Assembly (NCBI GenBank): GCA_001550305.1
Contig: LRTP01000834.1
Span: 1 to 60,586, forward strand
Length of the DNA stretch: 60,586 bases
Source: Streptomyces diastatochromogenes
Lineage (GTDB): Bacteria; Actinomycetota; Actinomycetes; Streptomycetales; Streptomycetaceae
Direction: 5' to 3'
In this document: in pieces, positions 1-8,265 of the stretch
Numbering within the stretch: the stretch's first letter is position 1
Layout: each line of letters opens with the position of its first letter
Position numbers and translations under genes: made by a program
The notes under the pieces: generated by a model
Seen by the model: the letters and a program-made list of their open reading frames with translations, nothing else
What the model was told of the DNA's origin: nothing
Database searches by the model: none

Positions 1-1
1 C

Positions 2-622
2 CTGTACGCCATCGGTGAGGCGTCGAGCGGCCTGCACGGCGCCAATCGCCTCGGCGGGAACAGTCTCATCGAGCTGCTGGTCTTCGGCCGCATCACGGGC
101 CGGGCGGCGGCCGCCTACTCGCAGTCCCTGACCGCCCAGCCCCGGTCGGCGTCGGCCATCGCGGAGGCCCGCGCGGAGATCGACGACCTTCTCGTCGCCG
201 ACGGGCCGGAGAACGTCCGCGCCCTGCAGCGCGCCATCCGCAACACCATGACCGAGCACGCCGGAGTCGTACGAGACGAACAAGGCCTGCGCGCCGGGCT
301 CGAGGAACTCGCGGCGATCGAGAAGAGGATGGAGGACGTCGGCGTGCACCCGGACATCGCCGGCTTCCAGGATCTCGCGCACGCCTTTGATCTCAAGTCG
401 GCGGCACTGTCGGCCCGGGCCACCCTCGAAGCAGCACTTGAGCGTCGCGAGACCCGTGGCTGCCACAACCGCAGCGACTACCCCCACCAGGACCCCGCCC
501 AGCAGGTCAACCTCGTGTGGTCACCCACGACCGGTATCACCCGCGAGAGCATTCCTGCCATTCCCGACGAGATTTCCTCTCTGATGACAGAGGTCTCGAC
601 CGACGGAAAGCTCGCCGAATAA
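2..622 (+). CDS. Fumarate reductase/succinate dehydrogenase-type flavoprotein, C-terminal part
   Basis: This reading frame is open from the window edge, so the gene starts outside. It begins inside the FAD domain with the typical GEASSGLHGANRLGGNSL stretch (about residues 5-22 of the visible part), which closes the flavin site in SdhA/FrdA/NadB proteins. The C-terminal helical domain follows, with the family signature ALERRETRGCHNRSDYP near residue 145. Members oxidise succinate or reduce fumarate, normally with an iron-sulfur partner subunit. No partner is visible downstream: the next gene is an unrelated oxidoreductase 190 bases away. The tail after the signature looks complete and ends at TAA. 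L-aspartate oxidase has the same signature and cannot be fully excluded. Confidence 0.85.
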   Translation: MYAIGEASSGLHGANRLGGNSLIELLVFGRITGRAAAAYSQSLTAQPRSASAIAEARAEIDDLLVADGPENVRALQRAIRNTMTEHAGVVRDEQGLRAGLEELAAIEKRMEDVGVHPDIAGFQDLAHAFDLKSAALSARATLEAALERRETRGCHNRSDYPHQDPAQQVNLVWSPTTGITRESIPAIPDEISSLMTEVSTDGKLAE

Positions 623-695
623 CGCCCCTTCACGACTGGCTGAACAGTCTCATTGAGGGTCCGATCCAGGGATTTTCCCGATTCTTACGAATCCC

Positions 696-722
696 TGTCA
701 CAAATGGATCTGCTGTCCGGTC
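696..722 (+). promoter_or_regulatory. ECF41/SigJ-type promoter candidate, site 1
   Basis: TGTCACA at 696-702 and CGGTC at 718-722, 15 bases apart. It lies 93 bases before the start of the NAD(P)-binding oxidoreductase gene. The same box pair with identical spacing recurs at about ten other places in the window. Confidence 0.7.
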
Positions 723-814
723 TCTCCCAACGCAGACCAAAATTCTTTCGGCGCCGACGAGGAACTCGTCGCAGCTGCGCGCCGCAGCATGAATACCTAT
801 GAAAGGACACCGCT

Positions 815-1561
815 ATGAAGGTCGTAGTGATCGGCGGAACCGGGCTCATCGGCTCGAAGCTGATAGGCAAGCTCAACGACTACGGGCACGAGGCGGTCGC
901 GGCCTCGCCCAACACCGGCGTCAACACACTGACCGGCGAAGGGCTCGCCGAGGCACTGCAGGACGCGTCGGTCGTGGTCGATGTGTCCAACTCCCCGTCC
1001 TGGGACGACGAAGACGTCATGAACTTCTTCCGCACCTCGACCACCAATCTCCTGCGGGCCGAGGCGGACGCTGGTGTGACGCACCACGTGGCGCTGTCCG
1101 TGGTCGGTACCGACCGTCTTCAGGAGAGCGGCTACTTCCGTGCCAAGCAGGCGCAGGAAGAGCTGATCAAGGCCTCCGACATCCCGTACTCCATCGTCCA
1201 CGCCACTCAGTTCTTCGAGTTCGTGAACGGGATCGCGGACATCTCGACCGAGGGCGACACCGTGCGTCTGGCCCCCGTCAAGTTCCAGCCCATCTACTCC
1301 GACGACGTGGCCGCTGCCGTCGGCCGCACTGCGGTCGGTGCCCCGGTCAACGGCGTGGTGGAGGTCGCCGGCCCGGACGTGTTCCAGCTCGACGAACTCA
1401 TCCGTCAGATACTCGCCGACAAGGACGACAGCCGCACGGTCGTCACGGACCCGAGCGCCCCGTACTCCGGTGCCGAGCTGAAGGAGACCACGCTCGTGCC
1501 AGGTCCTGACGCGCATATCACCGAGACCCGGTTCACCGACTGGCTTGGGCAGAAGCGGTAG
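815..1561 (+). CDS. NAD(P)-binding atypical SDR/NmrA-like oxidoreductase
   Basis: A 248-residue Rossmann-fold protein. The N-terminal GGTGLIGS (residues 7-14) is the dinucleotide-binding glycine-rich loop of extended or atypical SDRs. Later segments HHVALSVVGTD and FFEFVNGIAD fit the NmrA/SDR_a5 type, which usually lacks the classical Tyr-Lys catalytic pair, so the substrate is unknown. An AAAGGA ribosome-binding site sits just before the ATG. Upstream is a box pair resembling an ECF41 promoter. Oxidoreductases of this kind are known genomic partners of ECF41 sigma factors. Two decayed relatives lie at about 19.9-20.4 kb and 34.6-35.1 kb; this copy is the only intact one. Confidence 0.85.
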   Translation: MKVVVIGGTGLIGSKLIGKLNDYGHEAVAASPNTGVNTLTGEGLAEALQDASVVVDVSNSPSWDDEDVMNFFRTSTTNLLRAEADAGVTHHVALSVVGTDRLQESGYFRAKQAQEELIKASDIPYSIVHATQFFEFVNGIADISTEGDTVRLAPVKFQPIYSDDVAAAVGRTAVGAPVNGVVEVAGPDVFQLDELIRQILADKDDSRTVVTDPSAPYSGAELKETTLVPGPDAHITETRFTDWLGQKR

Positions 1562-1665
1562 GTCCTGCGAGTGGCCCCTGGCGGCAGTCAGGGGCCGGTC
1601 CGGTCGCAGATTCACCGCAGAATGCGCCCCTATCTGAGATCCACGCCCGAAGGAACCGGCTCGCC

Positions 1666-2262
1666 ATGTTCAACCGCACGGAAACCACTATTTTTCGCAG
1701 CGCCCCCTTTGCAGGGCTGACCGGCGTCTACGCTATCGACCCGGTCCACAGCACGATCGGTTTTTCCGTCCGGTACGGCATGGTCACGAACGTACGCGGA
1801 AAATTCACCGCCTTCGAGGGGATTCTCAAGCTTGACGGGAAATGTCCCGCTCGGTCCGAGGCCTACCTCAGTGTCCAAACCTGCAGTGTTGACACAGGCT
1901 ATCCGGAACGGGACGTGCATGTCACCGGCCCGGATTTCCTCGATGCCGCGACGTTCCCCCTCATGAGCTTCCGCTCGGGCGGAATCCTCCATGCCGGTCA
2001 CGATCACTTCCGCATGGCGGGACACCTCCTGATCAAGGACATCGAACTGCCCGTTCACGTCGACCTTGGGTTCGGCGGAGCGAGCCGGGACGCTCACCGT
2101 CAGAACCATGTCGGCTTCACGGGCACGGCCACCTTGCGGCGTTCCGACTGGGGGCTTGGCGGCAACAGGGCCCTGGCCACGGGCGGAGTTCTGATCAGCG
2201 ACAAGGTGAAGCTGACTCTCGACATCCGTGCCGTGCGGCTGGACCAGGTACAAGGCGCATAG
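1666..2262 (+). CDS. YceI family lipocalin-like protein
   Basis: A 198-residue protein matching the YceI fold, a beta-barrel that binds isoprenoid or lipid-like ligands. Diagnostic pieces are the N-terminal Y-x-IDPVHSTIGFSVRYGMVTNVRGKF segment (about residues 28-55), the central DFLDAATFPLMSFRS, and a C-terminal V-x-FTGTATLRRSDWG. No signal peptide is visible, so a cytoplasmic location is likely, as for other actinobacterial members. It starts at ATG after GAAGGA, in the same direction as the upstream oxidoreductase with a 104-base gap. YceI proteins are often linked to redox or oxidative stress genes; the exact ligand here is unknown. Confidence 0.88.
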   Translation: MFNRTETTIFRSAPFAGLTGVYAIDPVHSTIGFSVRYGMVTNVRGKFTAFEGILKLDGKCPARSEAYLSVQTCSVDTGYPERDVHVTGPDFLDAATFPLMSFRSGGILHAGHDHFRMAGHLLIKDIELPVHVDLGFGGASRDAHRQNHVGFTGTATLRRSDWGLGGNRALATGGVLISDKVKLTLDIRAVRLDQVQGA

Positions 2263-2304
2263 GCGGCGAGAGGCCTGCCGGCGTATCCAGCAGAAGGACA
2301 CACG

Positions 2305-2475
2305 ATGCCCCAAGCCGGGGAGAACGGCATCGACCCGGCGGCCACAGTCGTAACACCGACCGCCGAAGCCGCCGAACTTCAAACGCGTATCAACGCGCTT
2401 CGCGAAGAACTCGTGGCGCTCAATCAGCGGATGAAAGCCATCTTCGCCGCTCCGCAGCGGTCTCCGTCCCGTTGA
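2305..2475 (+). CDS. Small hypothetical protein with short coiled coil
   Basis: A 56-residue frame starting at ATG 2305 after a good AGAAGGA site six bases upstream, 42 bases after the YceI gene and probably co-transcribed with it. The middle (LQTRINALREELVALNQRMKAI) has heptad-like leucine spacing and should form an amphipathic helix or coiled coil. It has no cysteines, membrane segment or signal peptide. I do not recognise the family. The strong ribosome-binding site and position support a real gene. Confidence 0.5.
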   Translation: MPQAGENGIDPAATVVTPTAEAAELQTRINALREELVALNQRMKAIFAAPQRSPSR

Positions 2476-2814
2476 GCAGTCGAACGGACCGCAGACGTGC
2501 GGCACTCGGCCGACCCCAGCCGGGCATCGAGTCGTAGTCCGGCTCGGCTTGTGGCGCCGACCGGTCGTGGTCGGCCGAAGACGGTGTCCGGCCGGGTGGT
2601 GTACCAGCGACCGACCAGTACATTGCCTCCGGTCATGGGGCGCCCGTCTCACAACTCTCCAGGCGGCAAAGCTTGTTGAGGTAGGCAACGCGTTGTTCTC
2701 GTCCGAGTGTGGCTTACTCGGCTGATGAAGAGTGAAGCTTTTCGGCACGAGCCCTGATCGAGTGCCGCCGACGAGATACGCAACGCACGAGGACGCAACC
2801 ACTGCAGACTCAGC

Positions 2815-3175
2815 GCGAACGTGCAACTGGTGACCGATCCGGACGGCCGGCTGCCCCGTGGATCTGGCCCGCACTGCCGGGCCACACACAACCTGACCAC
2901 GCCCCGCCCACAGAGACATCCAGATCTGCGAACGGCAAGACGCCCTGATCCTCGCCGCCCGCGCGTACCTGGGAGCCGACTCGTGGATGACGAAACCCTC
3001 CGCCGGGCCGCGACCTCATACCCCCCGAGCAAACCGTCAACCACGCGCTGTCCGCAGCAGAGTCGCCCGGCGAACGCGGCGCCGCACGACTGAAGTCCTG
3101 CCGTTCCTCCGCAGAGCACGATGCAGCCCGCGTCGAATGTCGTCAGCCTCCACTGCCGTCCGCACCTGAAGCGGC
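2815..3175 (+). pseudogene. IS5-type (HARBI-like DDE) transposase relic
   Basis: Pieces of an actinobacterial IS5-type transposase appear in order but in shifting frames: VQLVTDPDGRLP near 2820, ALILAARAYLGADSW near 2940-2990, then ESPGERGAARLKS and RRARCSPRRMSS near 3060-3150, which match the usual C-terminal ERAFAQLKTWR-x-LRRARCSP region. Several frameshifts and missing stretches make it non-functional. No terminal inverted repeats were recognised. The flanks 2476-2814 and 3176-3299 hold no gene I can support. Confidence 0.65.
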
Positions 3176-3299
3176 AACGCTCAAACAGCTTACTGATCCG
3201 GGTCGGTTCGCGGCCGCTCCCGGCAAGCCCTGGACATCTCTCTGCCCACGGACATCCACCAGAGACCAGCGCGTGCAGCGCTGTAAGTGGTGAGGATGT

Positions 3300-3908
3300 T
3301 CAGCGCTCACCGGCCGGCCCCGGCCACAACGCCCGCACCGCGTCAGGCACCTCGGCCACAACAGCCGGATTGAGCAGAGCCACTTGAAGGATATAGCCGG
3401 GAAGGATGGAGAGCATCGTTGACGCGATCCCCTCGGCCGTCGCGTTCGCGGGCAAAACACCGCTTTCCTGGTGGTCATGGACCAGGGTGATCAGATTGGC
3501 ACGTATGCGGCCCAAGAGATGGTCGAGCTTGCGCGCCAGCGAGCGGTTGCGCATAGCCTCTCCCCAGACCAGAACCGCGAGGCCGGCCACGTCTTGCCCC
3601 TCGACGGACTTGGCGCGAATCACGTCGAGCAGTTCCGCCAGGATCGCCCCCATGGATTGACCTTGCCGGTTCGTGGCGACAGCGAGCGTGATGTCGAGGA
3701 CATCCCGCATGTTCTCCTCGGCGATCGCGAGGATCATCTCGTCCTTGCTGGTGAAGTGCCGGTACACCGCACCCGAGGACAGCCCGGCCTCCGTGAACAG
3801 GTCCTGCATGGACGTGGAGTGGAAACCGTCGCGGAGGAAACAGCGGCGCGCCGCGTCCAGGATCTGCTCGCGACGGGCGTCCATGTGTTGCTGGGTGACC
3901 TTGGGCAT
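3300..3908 (-). CDS. TetR family transcriptional regulator
   Basis: A 202-residue TetR/AcrR repressor. The N-terminal helix-turn-helix runs over residues 12-58 with the typical ILDAARRCFLRDGFHSTSMQD start and AGLSSGAVYRHFTSKDEMI recognition helix. The C-terminal ligand domain (about 70-200) has no assignable ligand. It is divergent from a membrane protein gene, with 107 bases between the start codons. That gap contains two near-identical direct repeats, so the regulator probably controls itself and the membrane protein. Confidence 0.92.
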   Translation of the reverse strand: MPKVTQQHMDARREQILDAARRCFLRDGFHSTSMQDLFTEAGLSSGAVYRHFTSKDEMILAIAEENMRDVLDITLAVATNRQGQSMGAILAELLDVIRAKSVEGQDVAGLAVLVWGEAMRNRSLARKLDHLLGRIRANLITLVHDHQESGVLPANATAEGIASTMLSILPGYILQVALLNPAVVAEVPDAVRALWPGPAGER

Positions 3909-3923
3909 ATGACCAGCCTACCA

Positions 3924-3996
3924 AAGAAAATGAACATTCCTGTTGACGCTTCCCCGTACGACAGGCCAAGCTGAGGACCCAAGAAAACGACCATTC
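3924..3996. promoter_or_regulatory. Paired operator candidate between TetR and membrane protein
   Basis: AAGAAAATGAACATTC (3924-3939) and AAGAAAACGACCATTC (3981-3996) are direct repeats differing at two positions, 57 bases apart. The first has an internal AATG-AA-CATT inverted repeat. They flank both possible promoters and are the best operator candidates for the TetR protein. Confidence 0.5.
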
Positions 3997-4015
3997 TTTT
4001 TTGCGAGGCCAGGCT

Positions 4016-5287
4016 GTGAGAAACCCCTTGTCAGGACACCCGGCATGGCGGGAAGTAGCCATCGCCGCCGTGGCGCTGCCCATAGCGATCACCCTGGCGG
4101 TGTTGGCGTTCGCCTGGCCGGCGGGGCGGATCTCGCCGCGCGACGTCTCGGTCGGGATCGTGGGCACGGGGCCGGCCAGCCAGCACGCGGTGGAGGGGCT
4201 GACCCGTGAGAAGCCCGGCGCGTTCGACTTCCGCCTCTATCCCGACCAGCAGGCCGCGCGGTGGGCGATCAAGAACAGGGACGTCTACGGCGCCTTCGCC
4301 ATCTCCGACCACAGCGTCACCGTGCTGAAGGCCACCGCCGCCAGCCCCTCCGTGGCCCAGCTTCTGACCGATGTCGGACAGCAGTTGGCCGACAAGGCCA
4401 CCCAGCAGATGACCGCCCGGCAGAAGGCTGCCGAACAGAAGGCTGCCGAACAGAAGGCTGCCGAACAGAAGACCGACGGTGCACATTCCCCGGCGAAGGC
4501 CCACAAGCAGACAGCCGCCCAGCAGGGTGATGCCCGCCCGAAGGCCGCCCCGCAGGGAGCCGCCGGTGCTGATTCCTCGGTGAAGGTCCTCGTGAAGGCG
4601 ATCGACGTGGTGCCCGTCGCCACAGATGACCCCCGGGGCGTGGTGTTCAGCTCATCGGTCTTCCCGCTCACGATCTGCGGCATCCTGATCGGGGCGTTTG
4701 TCACGATGGCTCGCGGCCTGGCACGCCCGCGGCATCGAGTGCTGACACTTCTCGTCGCATGCGCCGTCGCGGCCCTCGGCGTCTATCTCGTGGCCCAGGG
4801 TTTCCTCGGGGCACTGCCCCACAATCACGTGGCCACGTGGGCGATCCTGGCGCTCGACCTGCTCTCCATCAGCGCCACCACTGCCGGCGTGATCCGACTC
4901 CTCGGGCCGGCGGGCCTCGGGCTCAGCGCCGCGCTCATGGTCTTCGTCGGAAACGCCTTCTCCGGTGCCACCTCCGCTCCGGAGATGCTTCCCAAGGGTG
5001 TGGACTACGTCGGCCAGTGGCTGCCCCCGGGCGCCGGAGCCAGTCTGCTTCGCGACACCACGTACTTCGACGGCAACGCCGACGCCGGCCACCTGGCCGT
5101 CCTCGCCCTGTGGAGCGTCTGCGGGCTCACGGCAGTCATGTGCGGCCACTGGGTCATCAGGGAACCCCGCAGCAAGAAGACCGGTGCGCCGGCTTCCGGG
5201 GAATTGCTTCCGGCCTTGCCGGGGTCCGGCACCGCTTTGTCGGTTCGGCGTCACGCCCACGCCCGTCGCCATGACGGCGACGACTGA
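4016..5287 (+). CDS. ABC-2/YhgE-like multi-pass membrane protein
   Basis: About 423 residues from GTG 4016; a TTG at 4001 is also in frame. There is one N-terminal membrane segment (about residues 15-35), a long extracytoplasmic region, then five C-terminal membrane segments (about 203-390). This is the layout of ABC-2-type/YhgE-Pip-like export permeases. The outer region carries a lysine- and glutamine-rich tract built from KAAEQ repeats near residues 136-152, encoded by a 15-base tandem repeat. The conserved GNAFSGATSAPEMLP motif lies in the fourth C-terminal segment. No ATPase gene is adjacent. It is divergent from a TetR regulator, suggesting inducible export or envelope stress. The tail after the last membrane segment is cytoplasmic and basic. 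Confidence 0.7.
   Translation: MRNPLSGHPAWREVAIAAVALPIAITLAVLAFAWPAGRISPRDVSVGIVGTGPASQHAVEGLTREKPGAFDFRLYPDQQAARWAIKNRDVYGAFAISDHSVTVLKATAASPSVAQLLTDVGQQLADKATQQMTARQKAAEQKAAEQKAAEQKTDGAHSPAKAHKQTAAQQGDARPKAAPQGAAGADSSVKVLVKAIDVVPVATDDPRGVVFSSSVFPLTICGILIGAFVTMARGLARPRHRVLTLLVACAVAALGVYLVAQGFLGALPHNHVATWAILALDLLSISATTAGVIRLLGPAGLGLSAALMVFVGNAFSGATSAPEMLPKGVDYVGQWLPPGAGASLLRDTTYFDGNADAGHLAVLALWSVCGLTAVMCGHWVIREPRSKKTGAPASGELLPALPGSGTALSVRRHAHARRHDGDD
4421..4471 (+). repeat. 15-base coding tandem repeat
   Basis: Three perfect copies of CAGAAGGCTGCCGAA plus six bases of a fourth, in frame in the membrane protein gene and coding for QKAAE units. Copy number can change without breaking the frame. 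Confidence 0.9.
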
Positions 5288-5560
5288 TGCCGATCGCCAC
5301 ATGTGCGCAATCAGGCCCGGGTCGCCGGCAACTTCGGTCCAGTGTCGAAGGCGAATAAGCGCTGACGCGCGGCTGCTCCCTGGCCTTCGTCGCCTCTGGC
5401 GCCATGTTTCTGGCCGGGGTACATCGCGGGGTACATCGCGGTCCTGGCTGTCAACGCGCGCTAGCAGCACACCGAGGGCGCGGCCCGGCAGACACACGGG
5501 CTGACTCCCGACACGAGTACGACTACGACCACCGAGTACCGCGCGAGGTGTTGAACCGCG

Positions 5561-5992
5561 ATGGCTCGCGCCGTACCGGAACGGATACACACCATGCCTG
5601 TTCCACAACACCCTCAGTCGGCCCGCCAGACCGCGCATCCGCAGTCGACCGATGCCTCTCCGGCCATCACTCGGGCCTTCACCCTGCTCAGCAGACGCTG
5701 GAACGGCCTGATCCTCATGGCTCTGGCCAAAGGCCCGGCCGACTTCGCACAGATTCTCGAGCGCCTCCCCGGCATCAGCAACCGCATGCTCGCCCAGCGG
5801 CTCCAGGAACTGACCGTGATCGATCTGGTCGCCCAGGACGTCCAGCCCGGGCTGTCATCGCGAACCCGTTACGCACTCTCCCCGCACGGCAACGCCTTCC
5901 TCATCCCCCTGGCCGTTCTGTTCCTGTGGGCGGAAGATCACCTTCCAGCGAGCAGCTCACCATCAGATCAACCGGCCGCGTCAGGTCACTGA
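5561..5992 (+). CDS. HxlR family transcriptional regulator
   Basis: A 143-residue winged-helix protein. The core over residues 30-115 has the HxlR hallmarks: LLSRRWNGLILMAL, LPGISNRMLAQRLQEL and a YALSPHG wing. A second start at ATG 5594 is possible. The usual N-terminal cysteine of redox-sensing members is absent. The tail is short and serine-rich. Its target is not evident; the nearest candidate is the nitroreductase 540 bases downstream, whose upstream region carries a palindrome. The 273-base gap before it (5288-5560) holds nothing recognisable. Confidence 0.85.
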   Translation: MARAVPERIHTMPVPQHPQSARQTAHPQSTDASPAITRAFTLLSRRWNGLILMALAKGPADFAQILERLPGISNRMLAQRLQELTVIDLVAQDVQPGLSSRTRYALSPHGNAFLIPLAVLFLWAEDHLPASSSPSDQPAASGH

Positions 5993-6531
5993 CCTCCCTT
6001 TCCGCACCGGCCGGGGGAGCTGGAGCCGGACACATGCCTCAGGCGGGAAATCGACCGACACCGAGACGGAGGGGGCACTGCTCTCGACTGCCGCAGGGCG
6101 AGGAACGGCGGTGACTTCGATGTAGTCCGCGGGACCTGACGAGCACACGGAAGTAGTGGGCTGGGTTCTCAGGCGCACCATGACCAGGGCCGTGTCGCCG
6201 GTGGCGTCGCGAGGCTGTCGGCGTAGAGCACGAGGGGCTCCGGGGTATCCCACGCCACCGCTCCGAAGAGGCCCGCAACACCGCTGGGCAGCCGGCCTCC
6301 GGCTTCGTCATGACTTTCCTGCCTCACCGCCACCGCTGCGTCTCTGTTCACGAGGCGAGCGGAAGTCACAGCTCGCGACGATCGCAGCGCCGAACAGCGC
6401 GCTTCCCCGTGGTCGGCTGTGCGGGACGCGTCTCGCACTAGTGCCATCTATGGCATTTTGCCCATATTGTTACGTTCTATAGTCCTCCGACTGGCAAGGT
6501 GGAAAGCATGTAGAGCAAATGAGGGAGACTG
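5993..6531. other. Gap of 539 bases, no supported gene
   Basis: Both strands were inspected. Minus-strand frames between about 6440 and 5989 read like the decayed end of a protein (two frames that would join near 6180), but I recognise no family. The last 100 bases are AT-rich and hold the nitroreductase promoter and a palindrome. Confidence 0.4.
6442..6455. promoter_or_regulatory. Palindrome upstream of nitroreductase
   Basis: TGCCAT-CT-ATGGCA is a perfect inverted repeat with two central bases, followed by an AT-rich stretch (6456-6482) that could be the promoter. It lies 77 bases before the nitroreductase start and is a plausible operator; the regulator is unknown. Confidence 0.4.
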
Positions 6532-7203
6532 GTGATCTTGGACGTCTACGAGGCAGTCACGAGCCGACGAGCCGTACGTGGATTCATCGACCGACCCGTC
6601 CCGAGGGAGGTACTGGAGCGGGTGCTCTCCGCTGCGGCTTGGGCGCCGTCCGGGTCTAACCTCCAGCCCTGGCACGTCTACGTGCTGACTGGCCGACCGC
6701 TGGGCGAACTCAAGGAGCTCGCTGGCGGGCGCGTGACAGCGCGCGATCCCTGGGACGAGCGGGAATACGAGATGTACCCGCCGACACTGAAGTCCCCGTA
6801 CCGGGAGCGCCGATCCGCCTTCGGTGCGGAGCGCTACAGCGCACTCGGCATCGCGCACGAGGACTGGGAGGCCCGCCAGAGGGCCGCTTCCGCGAACTGG
6901 AAATGCTTCGGCGCGCCCGCCGCGCTGTTCTGCTACATCGACCGAGGTCTGGGCCGGCCCCAGTGGTCCGACTTGGGCATGTATCTGCAGACCGTGATGC
7001 TGCTGCTCCGTGCCGAAGGCCTGCACAGCTGCCCGCAGATGGCGTGGTCGGTTTATCGCAAGACCGTAGCGGAGGTCCTGTCACCCCCGGACGACCTCAT
7101 CCTCTTCTGCGGTATGTCGATCGGATTCGAAGACATCGCAGTGCCCTATACCCGTACGGGCCGAGCACTGCTCGACGAGACGGTCACGTTCGTCGATGAT
7201 TAG
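6532..7203 (+). CDS. Nitroreductase family flavoprotein
   Basis: A 223-residue FMN-dependent oxidoreductase. The N-terminal SRRAVRGFIDRPVPREVLE and AAWAPSGSNLQPWHVYV (residues 10-52) form the FMN phosphate and isoalloxazine sites. The C-terminal part has GLHSCPQMAWSVYR and the usual FCGMSIGFED before the end. Members reduce nitro-aromatics, quinones or enones with NAD(P)H. The GTG start is chosen because an AGGGAGA site precedes it at correct spacing. It is a single gene, convergent with the ferritin-like gene downstream, with an upstream palindrome suggesting regulation. Confidence 0.9.
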   Translation: MILDVYEAVTSRRAVRGFIDRPVPREVLERVLSAAAWAPSGSNLQPWHVYVLTGRPLGELKELAGGRVTARDPWDEREYEMYPPTLKSPYRERRSAFGAERYSALGIAHEDWEARQRAASANWKCFGAPAALFCYIDRGLGRPQWSDLGMYLQTVMLLLRAEGLHSCPQMAWSVYRKTVAEVLSPPDDLILFCGMSIGFEDIAVPYTRTGRALLDETVTFVDD

Positions 7204-7470
7204 TCAGCGGTACTTTTTGCGCGTTACAGGTGGGCGGGTGATGTGGCAGCAGGGCTGCATCTCACGACGCAGCCTGTGACGTTGCCCCGGAGCCGCGCCA
7301 GACACTGCGGGGAACAACGGGGAAAGCGCACGGCTTCCACCGCCTTCGCATCCGCTGAGAACGCCGTTCCAACATCCATGAAGCGTTCCTCAAACTCACC
7401 TGCTGCCTCATCACCCACCGACAACTCGGCTCATTACGCCAGCTGTTGTACCAGCCGTTTGACATCAGCA

Positions 7471-8265
7471 TCAGGAAGCGATCCCGCGCTTGTCCATGGC
7501 GTCCTCGACAATGCGCAGCCCGTCCATGCCCGGAAGCTTCGCGATGTGCGCGTCGATGTCGCGGATGAATTTGCGGCCCTCGGAGCCGGCGAAGAGGTGA
7601 GTCATGACGTGCGTGACCTCGGTCTCGGGCATGACGCCCGAGCCGACCGGGCCCCAGGCGTTTTCGAGCGCCAGCCGAGCGACCACGCGGGCCTTCTTGC
7701 TGGCCGCGAGCCGGTCACGCGCCTGCGATGCGTAGAACGCGACGTGCTTCGTCTCCTGCTGTGCGATCCGCTTCAGCAGCGGTACCAGCACTGGGTGGCT
7801 CTCCAGCGCAGCAAGTCGGTGATACGCCGCTGTCGCCGACCACTCGTTCGCCGCGCCCCACGCCATGTGCACGGCGACGAAGTCGTTTCCGACCAGCCGA
7901 CCGATCACCGTCTGCTTCACCGTCCCCAGGCGGTCCTTCCAGCCGAGCTTCAGACGGGTCGCCTTGAGCTCGTCGAAGTCGACTCGGAGGCCGTGGCGCT
8001 CCAGCACGGCCGCGAGCGCTTCACCGTGCCAGAACTCCTCGCGGTTCCACATCGTCATGAAAGCGCCCACCGCGGGCTCGTCGTGAGACGGGGTCGTCAG
8101 CAGATCACGCAGGTAGCACACTGTGTGGTATTCGATGTCACACATATAGCGCAGCGTACGCAGCGTCTCCTCGGGCAGCGGGTTGCGCTCGAACTCCTCG
8201 AAGTCGAGGTCGGCCCACTGCACGCCGGTGGAGTTCTTCGTGTACTTGTCTATGTCGAAAGCCAT
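7471..8265 (-). CDS. Ferritin-like di-iron protein (intact metal site)
   Basis: A 264-residue all-helical protein. Likely di-iron ligands are a Glu in the first long helix (CDIEYHT), EEFWH in the second, a Glu in ANEWSATAAYH, and ETKH in QQETKHVAFYASQA. This four-Glu/two-His set matches ferritin-like carboxylate-bridged enzymes such as acyl-ACP desaturases, aldehyde-deformylating oxygenases and AurF-like oxygenases. The start is ATG 8265, which shares one base with the stop of the upstream fusion gene (TGATG). It is last of three co-oriented genes: paralogue, acyl-CoA reductase/HAD fusion, then this. The context suggests oxidation or desaturation of a fatty alcohol, aldehyde or ether lipid; that role is inferred. 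Confidence 0.75.
   Translation of the reverse strand: MAFDIDKYTKNSTGVQWADLDFEEFERNPLPEETLRTLRYMCDIEYHTVCYLRDLLTTPSHDEPAVGAFMTMWNREEFWHGEALAAVLERHGLRVDFDELKATRLKLGWKDRLGTVKQTVIGRLVGNDFVAVHMAWGAANEWSATAAYHRLAALESHPVLVPLLKRIAQQETKHVAFYASQARDRLAASKKARVVARLALENAWGPVGSGVMPETEVTHVMTHLFAGSEGRKFIRDIDAHIAKLPGMDGLRIVEDAMDKRGIAS

Noticed and set aside
5989..6447. Minus-strand frames that might form a decayed gene
   Set aside because: Two frames could be joined near 6180, but no family could be recognised, so it is noted only as part of a gap.
7224..7424. 66-codon minus-strand frame after the nitroreductase
   Set aside because: The wording resembles frames often annotated opposite transposons, but the stretch is too short to assign.
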